A DNA stretch of 38,639 nucleotides from Chloroflexota bacterium (GCA_035652535.1 DASRDP010000154.1:1-38639), one strand, 5' to 3'; positions 16,234 to 25,126 are shown, counted from the first letter of the stretch. The notes: generated from the sequence alone by a model not told the origin. Numbers and translations: made by a program.

Positions 16234-16842
16234 ATGGCGAAGCTATCAGACTTTGTTCCGGGCGCGAAGTTCCCTGACCTCGCACTTCCGGACCATACGG
16301 GTGCGGTCGTTCGCCTATCGGAGCTGACCGCTGGTCGAGACCCTCTGGCGGTCATGTTTTTCCGTGGATGGTACTGACCAAAATGTGTGGTGCAGTTGCG
16401 CCTCCTCACCGAATACCAGAAGGAGCTCGCCGTATCCTACTGCAAGGTCGTCGCGATCAGCACTGACCCGTGGCGAGAAAATGCTGCGCTCCGAATTGGG
16501 CTGGGTGCGACATTTCCCTTTCTTTCCGACGCTGATCGGACCGCCCAACAGCAGATGGGCCTGCTCGAAGTGACCTCCCGGCGAAGAGTCGATCTGCCCC
16601 GCGATTACATCTTGTATCCCGACCTCACGATTTACCGGGTCTACAACGGGTACTACTACGTCGGGCGAATGACGGTTGACGATCTGCGGCGTGACTTCCG
16701 CGCGATCAGCGCGCAAATCCGCAAGGATTGGGACCCGACCGCGCTCGACGAGCAAGAGATGGTGTCTGCCTACAAAGAGTTCGCCGGGTACGATCCATTC
16801 GGCCCACACCCGAGCGACCCGCCCGGGCGACCTGTCGAATAG
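16234..16842 (+). CDS. Redoxin/peroxiredoxin-like protein, probable selenoprotein (Sec48 encoded by TGA)
   Basis: Reading from ATG 16234 (GGAGG six bases upstream) gives an AhpC/TSA-type thioredoxin-fold N-terminus (VPGAKFPDLALPDHTG, then LAVMFFRGWY). TGA at 16375-16377 follows, after which the same frame continues PKCVVQLRLLTEYQ to TAG at 16842. In homologous redoxins the residue after the FYRGWW/FFRGWY block is the redox Cys of CPxC; here TGA stands exactly there, giving U48-P-K-C51. Family-like sequence persists to the end (STDPW, FPFLSDAD, Prx-like DYILYPD), so 202 residues are conserved in coding form. A SECIS-like hairpin starts 11 bases after the TGA. Likely role: thiol/selenol peroxidase or disulfide reductase in the cytoplasm. 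Alternatives are a Cys-to-stop mutation or a base error. Ordinary gene callers would split or truncate it. Confidence 0.82.
16378..16409 (+). promoter_or_regulatory. SECIS-like stem-loop immediately 3' of the in-frame TGA
   Basis: GGUGC (16389-16393) pairs with GCGCC (16398-16402), one G-U included, closing the loop AGUU (16394-16397). The stem begins 11 bases and the loop 16 bases after the UGA. GUG (16385-16387) can pair with CAC (16407-16409) below an internal loop. The bacterial SECIS needs a short hairpin with G in the first two loop positions at about this distance; the E. coli fdhF element (GGUUGC stem, AGGUCU loop, 11-base spacing) is very similar. It lies inside coding sequence, as bacterial SECIS elements do. 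Confidence 0.7.
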
Positions 16843-17056
16843 GGGCTTCGGGGTCTCACCCGCAGCTCCCTGAATCAAGTCAGGCTCTCCGGTCCCCTCT
16901 ATGGCACCATTCGTCGTTGGCCCGAATCCGTTGAGACGCTGAACTGGTTTGCCCGTTACCTCGTGCTTCCGCCGCCAAGGCTGCCGGTGAGCGCACCTGA
17001 GAGGGAGTCGCGGTCAACGCTTGCCGCCGCGGCCCGAGCGAGCCAGAACCGCGGCG

Positions 17057-17062
17057 TATAAT
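17057..17062 (+). promoter_or_regulatory. Consensus -10 box just upstream of the PBP start
   Basis: A perfect TATAAT lies 9 bases before ATG 17072, with no recognisable -35. If used, transcription would start about 17069 and the mRNA would be almost leaderless, consistent with the lack of a ribosome-binding site there. Confidence 0.4.
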
Positions 17063-17071
17063 CGGCAGGCT

Positions 17072-19504
17072 ATGGAGCGGCATCCCCCTTCGCGGCGCAT
17101 TCGTCGCCCGGTTGCTCCACACCGACGGGGCGCCATCCCCGGTCGCGGCGGGATCATGATGTTCGTGATCGCCGCGACCATGATCTTCGCACTGGCTGTC
17201 GGCGCCGTGAGCGCGAGCCTCCTCACCGTGGGCGCTGCTGCAGCCGCCTCCTTCTACAACACGTTCACCGAAGATCTGCCGTCGGTGAGCGAGATCAACA
17301 CGCGCGACACATTCAAGACCACGCGCATCCTGGACCGCAACGGCGATCTGCTCTATGAGATCCTCGATCAGAGCGGTGGAAAGCGCACACCCGTACATCT
17401 CTCCGACCTCCCGCCCGTCGTGATCGACGCCGTCCTTGCCGCCGAGGACGCCTCGTTCTACGACAACCCGGGCATCGAGCCGCGCGGAATCATTCGCGCC
17501 GCGTATCAGGATCTTCGGGCGGGCACGATCGTATCGGGCGCGAGCACCATCACGCAGCAGCTCATTCGCAACGTGCTGCTCTCGCCCGAGGAGCGCAAGA
17601 GCAACACGCTCGCCCGTAAGCTCAAAGAGGCGTTTCTCGCAGTCGAGCTGTCCTCGACGTACAGCAAGGACCAGATTCTCGAGTGGTACCTCAACGAGAT
17701 CTATTTCGGGAACCTCTCCTACGGGATTGGCACCGCCGCGCACACCTATTTCAACAAGAACCCCAAGGACCTCACCCTCGCAGAGGCGGCGCTGCTGGCC
17801 GGCCTCCCACAGGCTCCGGCCGCCTACGATCCCTTCCGCGACTATGACGCCGCCAAGGCCCGACAGGAAGAGGTTCTGGACCTGATGGTCCGCCACGGAT
17901 ACCTCACCGCCGAGGACGCGGAAGATGCAAAGGCGGAGCGCCTCCAGTTCGTGTCGCCGGAATCCAATATCGCGACCATCCGGTACCCCCATTGGGTCTT
18001 CTATGTGCGGTCGGTTCTGGAAGACATGTATGGGCCCAAGGCGCTTTCCAGCGGGGGATTCACCGTATACACGACGCTCGATCCGCATCTGCAAGACCTG
18101 GCGGAGGATTCTGTCCGCCGAAACGTCAGCGCGCTCTCGGCCCAGGGCGCCAATGACGCGGCCCTGGTGGCCATCGACCCGCAAAAGGGCGAGGTCCTCG
18201 CCATGGTCGGAAGCCCGGACTACTACTCGACGACCATGAATGGGCAAGTCAATGCCGCCATGACCCTTCGCCAACCTGGCTCCTCCATCAAGCCCATCGT
18301 CTACCTGGAGGCGTTTCTCAAAGGCTTCTCGCCCGCGACGGTCGTCGAGGATGAGCCGATCTCCCTTCCCGACGGCACGGGAAAGCTGTGGCGCCCCCAG
18401 AACTTCGACAACAAATTCCGAGGACCGGTCACCCTTCGGCGCGCCCTCGGCAATTCGCTCAACATCCCCGCCATCAAGGTCCTGCAGTACGCCGGCCTGA
18501 ACGACACGGTGGCGCTCGCGCGGAAGCTCGGGCTCGTGAGCCTCGGCGACCCGGCGAATTACGGGCTGGCTTTTGTGCTCGGCGGAGCAGAAGTGCGCCT
18601 GATGGAGCTGGCATCGGCGTATGCCGTCCTGGCCAGCGGAGGCGTCCAGGTCCCCGTGTCGCCGATCTTGAGGATCCTCGATTCCGACGGGCGCGTCGTG
18701 TACGAGCACAAGCCATCGAGCCAGCAGATAGTCGATCCGCGGTTGGTCTTCCAAGTCACCAGCATCCTCTCGGACAACGATGCGCGCCTCGAGACGTTCG
18801 GGCCGAATAGCCCCCTCAAGCTGTCCAACAACCGGCCGGCGGCCGCGAAGACCGGCTCGACCGATGACTATCGCGATTCCTGGACGATGGGCTACACACC
18901 CAGCCTGGTGACCGGTGTTTGGGTCGGACGGGATGACGACAAACCCATGCGTCTCGTCCTGGGGTCATCCGGGGCGGGACTGATCTGGCACGCGTTCATG
19001 GAGGGTGCGCTCGCCGACTGGCCCATCGAGCCGTTCAATCCTCCACCCGGCATCGTTCGCGCCAACGGATGCCGTCCCGACCCCGCCAAGCCCAATAGCT
19101 GCCCCCCTTCCGATGGAGACTGGGTGCTGGAGGAGCGTAGCCCGGCCGCGATGGCAAAAATCGCGGCGCGGTCGATTGCGGTCGACCGCGTCACCAACAA
19201 GCTCGCCGATCGCGACACGCCCTACAACGACGTGGTCTTCCGGACCTATCGTGCGCCCGGATCAGGCGAAGGACCCTTCGCCCCCACGGACTACTCTGAT
19301 CGCACGGGGATCGTCCGGCCCTGGGATGTGTTGCCCGCCACGGTTCTACCAACGATGCTCCCCACGCCCACACCGGACCCCTTCGGCTCGCCCACGCCCA
19401 CGCCGGACGCGAGCGGGACCGTGCTCCCGTCGCCAACCGCCACGGCCCTCCCCGCGACGGCAACGCCTTCACCGGTGCCGTCCGAGACACCCCTCGGCGA
19501 ATAG
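17072..19504 (+). CDS. Class A penicillin-binding protein (PBP1A-type glycosyltransferase/transpeptidase)
   Basis: This 810-residue bifunctional enzyme polymerises and cross-links peptidoglycan outside the membrane. After a basic N-terminus, one membrane helix spans about 29-62. The GT51 domain has its catalytic Glu125 in AAEDASFYDNPGIEPRG and GASTITQQLIRN. The transpeptidase domain shows S404-S-I-K407, S462-L-N464 and K593-T-G. The end is rich in Pro and Thr (TPTPDPFGSPTPTPD), a linker-like tail. In the first GT motif, the usual His of EDxxFxxHxG reads Asn. ATG 17072 is preferred; the frame opens at TTG 17021, and ATG 17156 lies just before the helix but without a better ribosome site. A TATAAT sits 9 bases upstream. 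Followed by a small membrane protein gene. Confidence 0.93.
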   Translation: MERHPPSRRIRRPVAPHRRGAIPGRGGIMMFVIAATMIFALAVGAVSASLLTVGAAAAASFYNTFTEDLPSVSEINTRDTFKTTRILDRNGDLLYEILDQSGGKRTPVHLSDLPPVVIDAVLAAEDASFYDNPGIEPRGIIRAAYQDLRAGTIVSGASTITQQLIRNVLLSPEERKSNTLARKLKEAFLAVELSSTYSKDQILEWYLNEIYFGNLSYGIGTAAHTYFNKNPKDLTLAEAALLAGLPQAPAAYDPFRDYDAAKARQEEVLDLMVRHGYLTAEDAEDAKAERLQFVSPESNIATIRYPHWVFYVRSVLEDMYGPKALSSGGFTVYTTLDPHLQDLAEDSVRRNVSALSAQGANDAALVAIDPQKGEVLAMVGSPDYYSTTMNGQVNAAMTLRQPGSSIKPIVYLEAFLKGFSPATVVEDEPISLPDGTGKLWRPQNFDNKFRGPVTLRRALGNSLNIPAIKVLQYAGLNDTVALARKLGLVSLGDPANYGLAFVLGGAEVRLMELASAYAVLASGGVQVPVSPILRILDSDGRVVYEHKPSSQQIVDPRLVFQVTSILSDNDARLETFGPNSPLKLSNNRPAAAKTGSTDDYRDSWTMGYTPSLVTGVWVGRDDDKPMRLVLGSSGAGLIWHAFMEGALADWPIEPFNPPPGIVRANGCRPDPAKPNSCPPSDGDWVLEERSPAAMAKIAARSIAVDRVTNKLADRDTPYNDVVFRTYRAPGSGEGPFAPTDYSDRTGIVRPWDVLPATVLPTMLPTPTPDPFGSPTPTPDASGTVLPSPTATALPATATPSPVPSETPLGE

Positions 19505-19568
19505 CGGTGGCTGGCCGCGACAAAGTCGGTGTAGAGTCAATTGAAGGCCATGGCCACTGGAGGGAGAG

Positions 19569-19907
19569 ATGGTGCAGGACGAGCTCGGGATCGATGAGGA
19601 GACAGGCGGCCCGTCTGTCGCTCCGATTATCGCGGCAGCGATCGCGGCCGGGATCGCCGCGTATCTGATCCGACGGTCTCGCCAAGCGGAGGAGGCCCGC
19701 AGACAGCCCGCATCAATCGCCGCGGCCGCGTGGAGTCGCGTCCAGGATCCGACGGCTCGCTTGCGGGCCGCCGACGCCACCCGCGAGTGGATCGCCGAGC
19801 GGATGGTGCCGGAACTCAAGCCCGTGCTGCTGGACCTCTTGAAAGGCGTGAAAGACCTCGTGGACCAGGGGTTCAAAAAAGCCGAAAAGGCTATTCGCGA
19901 CCTCTAG
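19569..19907 (+). CDS. Small single-pass membrane protein of unknown function
   Basis: These 112 residues start with an acidic segment, then one helix (about 17-35, APIIAAAIAAGIAAYLI), an Arg-rich stretch, and a charged amphipathic C-terminal half (VLLDLLKGVKDLVDQGFKKAEKAI). I do not recognise a family. The ATG at 19569 has GGAGGG four bases upstream; a GTG at 19572 is also possible. The gene lies 64 bases after the PBP and is read the same way, so they could be co-transcribed. It converges on the BON-domain gene with three bases between the stops. Coding is likely from length, ribosome site and the organised helix pattern. Confidence 0.65.
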   Translation: MVQDELGIDEETGGPSVAPIIAAAIAAGIAAYLIRRSRQAEEARRQPASIAAAAWSRVQDPTARLRAADATREWIAERMVPELKPVLLDLLKGVKDLVDQGFKKAEKAIRDL

Positions 19908-19910
19908 CGG

Positions 19911-20300
19911 TCAGGCCTCCCGACGGATCTCGTCGATAACGTCCGCGACGCCGGACACGTCGTGGGCGATGGCGACAATGGCATCTGCGCGGATGGGATC
20001 CGGCTCCTTTCCGCGAAGATAGACCACCCGGTCCACCGTCGTGACGTCCACCCGAGGAGCAACCTGACCCCGTTGCTCGAGCTCCCGTTTGACCCGCAGC
20101 GTGATCTGCTCGTCCGGGAGAAGCCCGGTCCCCGTGTCGCCCCGGAGCCGACTCAGCACATTCGCCGATGCTTGATCCGAGCCGAACTCGGTCCCCGTCT
20201 GTGACGATCTTTGGCGTCGCGGGGCCAGGAGCAATCCCGCCACGATGCCCCCGCTTACCCCCAGGACGAGGCCGATAATACCGTCTCGCACGACGTGCAT
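19911..20300 (-). CDS. BON-domain protein with N-terminal membrane anchor
   Basis: The 129 residues begin with a glycine-rich hydrophobic helix (about 7-25, IIGLVLGVSGGIVAGLLL) followed by a basic LAPRRQR, as in membrane-anchored YtxH-like proteins. A BON domain follows at about 65-127: DEQITLRVKRELEQ, the VTTVDRVVYLRG strand pair and DVSGVADVIDEI. BON domains bind phospholipid or other envelope partners; the precise role is unknown. The start is ATG 20300, with AAGGAGG five bases upstream; a TTG at 20315 lies inside that ribosome site and is rejected. It lies 16 bases downstream of the ABC exporter, possibly on its transcript. Confidence 0.8.
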   Translation of the reverse strand: MHVVRDGIIGLVLGVSGGIVAGLLLAPRRQRSSQTGTEFGSDQASANVLSRLRGDTGTGLLPDEQITLRVKRELEQRGQVAPRVDVTTVDRVVYLRGKEPDPIRADAIVAIAHDVSGVADVIDEIRREA

Positions 20301-20316
20301 GTCGTCCTCCTTCAAT

Positions 20317-22182
20317 CTACCGCCCGCCCGCTAGGCCGGTGACTGCGATCGGTTGAGCCAGGTCGGCAGGCGCCGCGCCGGTGAGCTGCGGTTTGAACTG
20401 AATCTCGTAGAGCTGCGCGTACAGGCCGTCGCGAGCGAGCAGCTGGCGGTGTGTTCCGGTTTCGACTAGCCGCCCGCCATCCATCACGAGCAGCCGGTCC
20501 GCCGCGAGCACCGTCGAGAGGCGATGGGCAATGGCGAGCGTCGTTCGACCGGCCATCAGCGGGCCCAACGCCGCCTGAATCTCCGCCTCCGTTTGTGAGT
20601 CGAGCGACGACGTCGCTTCATCGAGGATGAGGATGCGCGGGTCCTTCAGGAGGACGCGCGCGATGGCCAGCCGCTGCTTCTCCCCACCGGACATCCGATA
20701 GCCGCGCTCCCCGACGTTCGTATCGAGTCCCTCGGGCATCCGGGCGATGACGTCGTCGAGCCTCGCCGCGCGGCACGCACGCATGATCTCGGCATCGGAC
20801 GCGTCGGGGCGTGCGTAGCGAAGGTTCTCGCGTACCGTCGCGTTGAAGAGATAGGTTTCCTGCGTGACGATCCCCATGTTGCCGCGGAGCGACGCCACGG
20901 TCACGTCGCGGACGTCGTACCCGTCGACCTCCACACTCCCCTTCACAACATCGTAGAAGCGCGGGATCAGGTACGTGACGGTGGTTTTTCCCGCCCCGCT
21001 GGGCCCTACCAGGGCAACCAGTTCCCCCGGCCGAACGTCGAAGCTTACGTCGTCCAGCGCCAGCCGCCCGGCGGTGTATCCGAACTGCACGTTGCGAAAG
21101 CTGATGGCTCCAGAGATGGGCGACGGCAGGGAGCGAGCGCCCGCCGCGTCGCGGATCTCCGGTTCGATATCCAGATACTCGAAGATCCGCTCGAAGAGCG
21201 CCAGGGATCCCATTACCTCGATGTGCACGTTGGCGAGCTGGGAGATCGGGCCGTAGAGGCGGGAGAGTAGGGCCACAAATGCGACGATCGTCCCGAGGCT
21301 CAGCTCGTCCTTGACGACCAGATACCCCCCGACGAGATAGATGAGCGCCGGTCCGAGCGCGCCGAATACCTGCAGCATCATGCGGAACCACCGGCCCAGC
21401 ATGCTGGAGCGGATCTGCACGTCCATCAGCTCGGCGTTCTTCTGCCTAAAACGCCGAAGCTCGTGCAGCTCCTGCCCAAACGCCTTCATCAGCACGAAAC
21501 CGCTCACGTTCAACGTCTCCTGCATGATGGAGGAGAGGTCCGCCTGCGTCCGCTGCGTCTCCCGCTGCAGCTCGAACCTGCGGACGCCCACGCGGCGCGT
21601 GGGGAGCAGGGCGATGGGAACCACGACCAGCGACAGGAGGGCAAGGCGCGCGTCCATGCGCAGCATCAGCCCAACCGTGGACACGAGGAGAAACACCTGC
21701 ATGATGTTCTCGGTGATGGTGTCCCCCACGACGCGGCTCACGCCCGACACGTCGTTGTTGAGCCGGCTCATGATCTCTCCCGTCTTCACCGACGTGAAGA
21801 AGCGCAGGGAGAGGGACTGCACGTGCCGATACAGATCATTGCGAAGGTCGAACATCACGCGCTGGCTGATCTGTGAGCTGAAGTAGTTTTGAACGACGCC
21901 GAGGAGCCCCCCGAGCGCAGGTCCAGCAATCATTCCCAGCACCAACACGACCAACAGGCCCATATCGCGCTCAGGAATCGCGACGTCGATGAGCGAGCGC
22001 ATCAAGAGGGGCGGGATCAGTCCGAGGGCGGCAATACTGGCAACCATGGCCAGCACAACCAGCCCCTGCCGCCAATAGGGTCGGAAATAAGCGGCGATCC
22101 GACGCAGCATCTGCCGGGTAATGCGCGCGGGGCGTTCGCGTGAGTGCCCGTGCCATACGCCGTGGAAGCCAACCTGCATCAT
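20317..22182 (-). CDS. ABC exporter half-transporter (fused permease and ATPase)
   Basis: This 621-residue protein carries a six-helix type-1 exporter domain (about 35-340) and a nucleotide-binding domain. The latter has Walker A GPSGAGKTT (Lys399), a Q-loop (VTQETYLF), signature MSGGEKQ, Walker B ILILDEAT and an H-loop AIAHRLST. It would dimerise and export lipids, drugs or peptides; the substrate cannot be read. The frame is open to 22299, but the upstream part reads as low-complexity and overlaps the argG promoter. The double ATG at 22182/22179 with GGAG about 10 bases upstream is preferred. It is divergent from argG and lies upstream of the BON protein gene. Confidence 0.92.
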   Translation of the reverse strand: MMQVGFHGVWHGHSRERPARITRQMLRRIAAYFRPYWRQGLVVLAMVASIAALGLIPPLLMRSLIDVAIPERDMGLLVVLVLGMIAGPALGGLLGVVQNYFSSQISQRVMFDLRNDLYRHVQSLSLRFFTSVKTGEIMSRLNNDVSGVSRVVGDTITENIMQVFLLVSTVGLMLRMDARLALLSLVVVPIALLPTRRVGVRRFELQRETQRTQADLSSIMQETLNVSGFVLMKAFGQELHELRRFRQKNAELMDVQIRSSMLGRWFRMMLQVFGALGPALIYLVGGYLVVKDELSLGTIVAFVALLSRLYGPISQLANVHIEVMGSLALFERIFEYLDIEPEIRDAAGARSLPSPISGAISFRNVQFGYTAGRLALDDVSFDVRPGELVALVGPSGAGKTTVTYLIPRFYDVVKGSVEVDGYDVRDVTVASLRGNMGIVTQETYLFNATVRENLRYARPDASDAEIMRACRAARLDDVIARMPEGLDTNVGERGYRMSGGEKQRLAIARVLLKDPRILILDEATSSLDSQTEAEIQAALGPLMAGRTTLAIAHRLSTVLAADRLLVMDGGRLVETGTHRQLLARDGLYAQLYEIQFKPQLTGAAPADLAQPIAVTGLAGGR

Positions 22183-22274
22183 CGTGTCGCTGCTCCGGAA
22201 AGGGGAAAGTCGCGGGTCCATTGGGTAGCATACCCGATGGTGTCCGCCCGGCCCGGAGCAGCGCCGGGACCCCC

Positions 22275-22283
22275 TGGTATAAT
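22275..22283 (+). promoter_or_regulatory. Extended -10 promoter for the argG-argH operon
   Basis: TGGTATAAT is a perfect extended -10 (TGn plus TATAAT at 22278-22283). Extended -10 promoters do not need a good -35, and none is visible. A start near 22289 would leave a leader of about 40-50 bases before argG. Confidence 0.65.
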
Positions 22284-22329
22284 CCGCCTGCGGAGCCACC
22301 CCCCTTGGTGGCAGTCGAATTTACCCCAC

Positions 22330-23598
22330 GTGAGCGCTGTGGAAACTGTTGTTCTTGCCTACTCGGGCGGCCTCGATACTTCCGTTCTGATACCCTGGCT
22401 CCGTGAGAAGTACAGCCTCGACGTGGTGACGCTCACCGCCAACCTGGGCGGTGAGATGGACCTGGACTTCATCCGACAGAAGGCCCTCAAAACGGGTGCG
22501 TCCCAGGCCTTCGTCGAAGACGCGCGGGACATTTTCGTGCGGTTCTTCTGCTGGCCAGCGCTTCAGGCGTCGGCCCTGTACGAAGGTGTCTACCCCCTCG
22601 GTACAGCCCTCGCGCGGCCGCTCATCGCAAAGCTCCTCGTCGACGTCGCGCATCAGGTTGGAGCGCGCTCCGTGGCCCACGGGTGCACCGGAAAGGGGAA
22701 CGACCAGGTTCGGTTCGACGTGGCGGTCGCGGCGCTCGATCCGTCGCTGCGGATCATCGCTCCCGTTCGCGACTACCGCATGCACCGCGATGAGGAGATC
22801 GAGTACGCGCGGGCCCACGACATCCCGATTCCCGTGACTGTGGATAGCCCCTACAGCATCGACGAAAACCTCTGGGGACGAAGCGTCGAGGCTGGCGTCC
22901 TAGAGGACCCTTGGATCGAGCCCCCCGAGGACGCGTTCGCCTGGACGACGTCTCCGCGCGCGGCGCCGGACGATCCCCAGTACGTCGAGATCGAATTCGA
23001 CCAGGGCACGCCCGTCGCCCTTGACGGCGTCGGGATGAGCGGCGTCGATCTTGTGGCTCGCCTGAACTCCGTGGCGGGCGGCCACGGCGTCGGCCGCATC
23101 GACCACGTGGAGAATCGACTCATCGGCATCAAGAGCCGCGAGGTGTACGAGGCGCCCGCGGCGGTCGTTCTCCACGCCGCCCACGCGGAGCTGGAGAAGC
23201 TCACCCTTTCCAAAGATCAGGTGCGATTCAAGGCCAAGGTGGCCGCTGAGATCGCGGATCTGGTGTACAACGGCCTGTGGTTCTCGGCGCTCCACCAGGA
23301 CTTGGCCGCCTACGTGGCCAGCTCACAGCGCTACGTCACAGGGTCGGTGCGCCTCAAGCTCTACAAGGGGACCGTGCAGGTGGCGAGTCGGCGGGCCCAG
23401 CACTCGCTGTACGATCCCGCTCTGGCTACCTATACGAGGGAAGACGCGTTCGACCACGCGGCGGCCGCCGGGTTCATTGGGATCTTCAGCCTGCCCCTCC
23501 GCACTCAGGCGCAGCTTCAGTGGATTGGCCGCTCATCCGACGAGATCCTCCGCCTCTCCGCCGGCACCCACGCCGGCGCCTCAGAACCCGAGCCCTAG
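22330..23598 (+). CDS. argG: Argininosuccinate synthase
   Basis: This 422-residue enzyme condenses citrulline and aspartate, using ATP, to argininosuccinate in arginine biosynthesis. The N-type ATP-pyrophosphatase loop AYSGGLDTS (about 10-18) is intact, followed by GCTGKGNDQVRFD, the DENLWGRS motif, and RLKLYKGTVQ near the C-terminus. The frame is open from 22144, but the family starts close to the P-loop; GTG 22330 (or GTG 22339, nine bases on) fits, and an extended -10 promoter lies about 50 bases upstream inside the longer frame. No strong ribosome site is visible for either. argH begins four bases after its stop. Confidence 0.96.
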   Translation: MSAVETVVLAYSGGLDTSVLIPWLREKYSLDVVTLTANLGGEMDLDFIRQKALKTGASQAFVEDARDIFVRFFCWPALQASALYEGVYPLGTALARPLIAKLLVDVAHQVGARSVAHGCTGKGNDQVRFDVAVAALDPSLRIIAPVRDYRMHRDEEIEYARAHDIPIPVTVDSPYSIDENLWGRSVEAGVLEDPWIEPPEDAFAWTTSPRAAPDDPQYVEIEFDQGTPVALDGVGMSGVDLVARLNSVAGGHGVGRIDHVENRLIGIKSREVYEAPAAVVLHAAHAELEKLTLSKDQVRFKAKVAAEIADLVYNGLWFSALHQDLAAYVASSQRYVTGSVRLKLYKGTVQVASRRAQHSLYDPALATYTREDAFDHAAAAGFIGIFSLPLRTQAQLQWIGRSSDEILRLSAGTHAGASEPEP

Positions 23599-23602
23599 GC
23601 TG

Positions 23603-25123
23603 ATGGACCGCGCCTCCGACCCTCCGTCTTTGCACAAGATGTGGGGCGGCCGGTTTGAGGGCTCCGCCAGCGAGCGCGCCGAGGCGTTCGGCGCCTCGAT
23701 TGGCTTTGACCACCGACTCTGGCGCCAGGACATCATGGGAAGCGCCGCCCACTGTCGGATGCTGGCCAAGCAGGGGATCCTCTCACGCGCGGACGCCCAA
23801 CAAATCCTCCACGGGCTGAAGACGGTCGCCGCCGAGATCGCGGCCCAAGATCCGGCGAACGAACGGATCGGGGGTCGGCGCCGCGTGTCGCGCGTGTTCA
23901 ATGACATCGATCCCGCGTGGGAGGACATCCATTCTTGGATCGAGAATCGCCTGCGCGCGCTGATTGGCGAGCCGGCGTCGCGTCTGCACATGGCGCGGAG
24001 TCGAAATGACCAGGTCGCCACAGACCTTCGGATCTTTTGCCGCGAGGCGATCCTCGACGAGGTCGACGCGATTTCCGATGCCCAACAGGCGTTCCTCGAC
24101 GTCGCAACGGAGTACGGCGACCTGCTGGTTCCCGGGTTCACGCACCTCCAGCATGCGCAGCCCATTTTGTTCGGCCACCACCTCCTCGCGTATGTGGAGA
24201 TGCTGGAGCGCGACGCGGACCGGCTCTTCGACTGCTTCGCGCGCACGAACACGCTTCCCCTGGGAAGCGGCGCCCTCGCCGGCGTGCCGTACCCGATCGA
24301 CCGCGCAGAAGTGGCAAGGCTGCTCGGATTCGCGGCGATCTCTCGGAACAGCATAGACGCCGTCGCCGATCGAGACTTCGTCGTGGAGCATCTGGCCGCG
24401 CTGGCTACCGTGGGCATCCACCTTTCCCGTTACGCCGAAGAGTTGGTCCTCTGGTCGAGCGCGGAGTTCGACTTCGTCCAAATCGACGAGGCCCATGCGA
24501 CCGGGTCGAGCATCATGCCGCAGAAGCGCAATCCGGACGTCGCCGAGCTGATCCGCGCCAAGTCAGGCCGCCTCATCGGCCATTTGACGGCGATGCTGAC
24601 CGTCCTCAAGGGGTTGCCGCTCGCATACAACAAAGACCTTCAGGAGGATAAAGAGGCGCTCTTCGACGCCGTCGATACGACCATCTCGTGCCTCGAGCTG
24701 ACGGCGGAGATGACCCGTGGCCTCCGTCCGCGACGCGACCGGATGGAGGCGGCCGCGGCGTCGGGCTTTTCGACGGCCACCGACTACGCCGATTACCTCG
24801 CCAAAAAAGGGCTGCCCTTCCGCGACGCCCACGCTGTGGTCGGCGCCCTCGTCCGTCTTTGCGAGCGGCGTGGATGCGACCTCGCGGACCTCACGATTGA
24901 AGACTTGCGCGGCGCTTCGCATCTCTTCGAATCCGACGCCGTCGGAATGAGCGCGCGAGCCGTCGCGGACGCGCGCGACGTCCCGGGCGGAACGGCATCG
25001 AGCCGGATCGCGGAAGCGCAAGCAGAGGCCGCCGCGCGGCTCGCGGCCCGGCGCGCGCGCATTTCGCGCATGCGTCGTGAGCTGCCGTCCGCCGAATCCC
25101 TGGTGTCGGAACCCCTCGCCTGA
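23603..25123 (+). CDS. argH: Argininosuccinate lyase
   Basis: This 506-residue enzyme splits argininosuccinate into arginine and fumarate, the last step of arginine synthesis. It has the opening KMWGGRFEG, HMARSRNDQ, THLQHAQP and the fumarase/aspartase signature GSSIMPQKRNP (about 300-310). It is longer than typical (about 460); the extra residues lie mainly in the C-terminal Ala/Arg-rich tail. ATG 23603 lies four bases after the argG stop, so translation is probably coupled. The frame extends upstream inside argG, but that part is a shadow. Confidence 0.96.
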   Translation: MDRASDPPSLHKMWGGRFEGSASERAEAFGASIGFDHRLWRQDIMGSAAHCRMLAKQGILSRADAQQILHGLKTVAAEIAAQDPANERIGGRRRVSRVFNDIDPAWEDIHSWIENRLRALIGEPASRLHMARSRNDQVATDLRIFCREAILDEVDAISDAQQAFLDVATEYGDLLVPGFTHLQHAQPILFGHHLLAYVEMLERDADRLFDCFARTNTLPLGSGALAGVPYPIDRAEVARLLGFAAISRNSIDAVADRDFVVEHLAALATVGIHLSRYAEELVLWSSAEFDFVQIDEAHATGSSIMPQKRNPDVAELIRAKSGRLIGHLTAMLTVLKGLPLAYNKDLQEDKEALFDAVDTTISCLELTAEMTRGLRPRRDRMEAAAASGFSTATDYADYLAKKGLPFRDAHAVVGALVRLCERRGCDLADLTIEDLRGASHLFESDAVGMSARAVADARDVPGGTASSRIAEAQAEAAARLAARRARISRMRRELPSAESLVSEPLA

Positions 25124-25126
25124 CCC

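Noticed and set aside
16387-16842. Separate gene starting at GTG 16387 after the TGA
   Set aside because: It would lack the N-terminal strand of the thioredoxin fold and both redox residues, and has no ribosome site; read-through of the TGA explains the whole frame.
16880-18754. A 624-codon open frame on the minus strand opposite the PBP gene
   Set aside because: It mirrors the codon pattern of the PBP, has low-complexity composition and no recognisable family; it is an antisense shadow of high-GC coding DNA.
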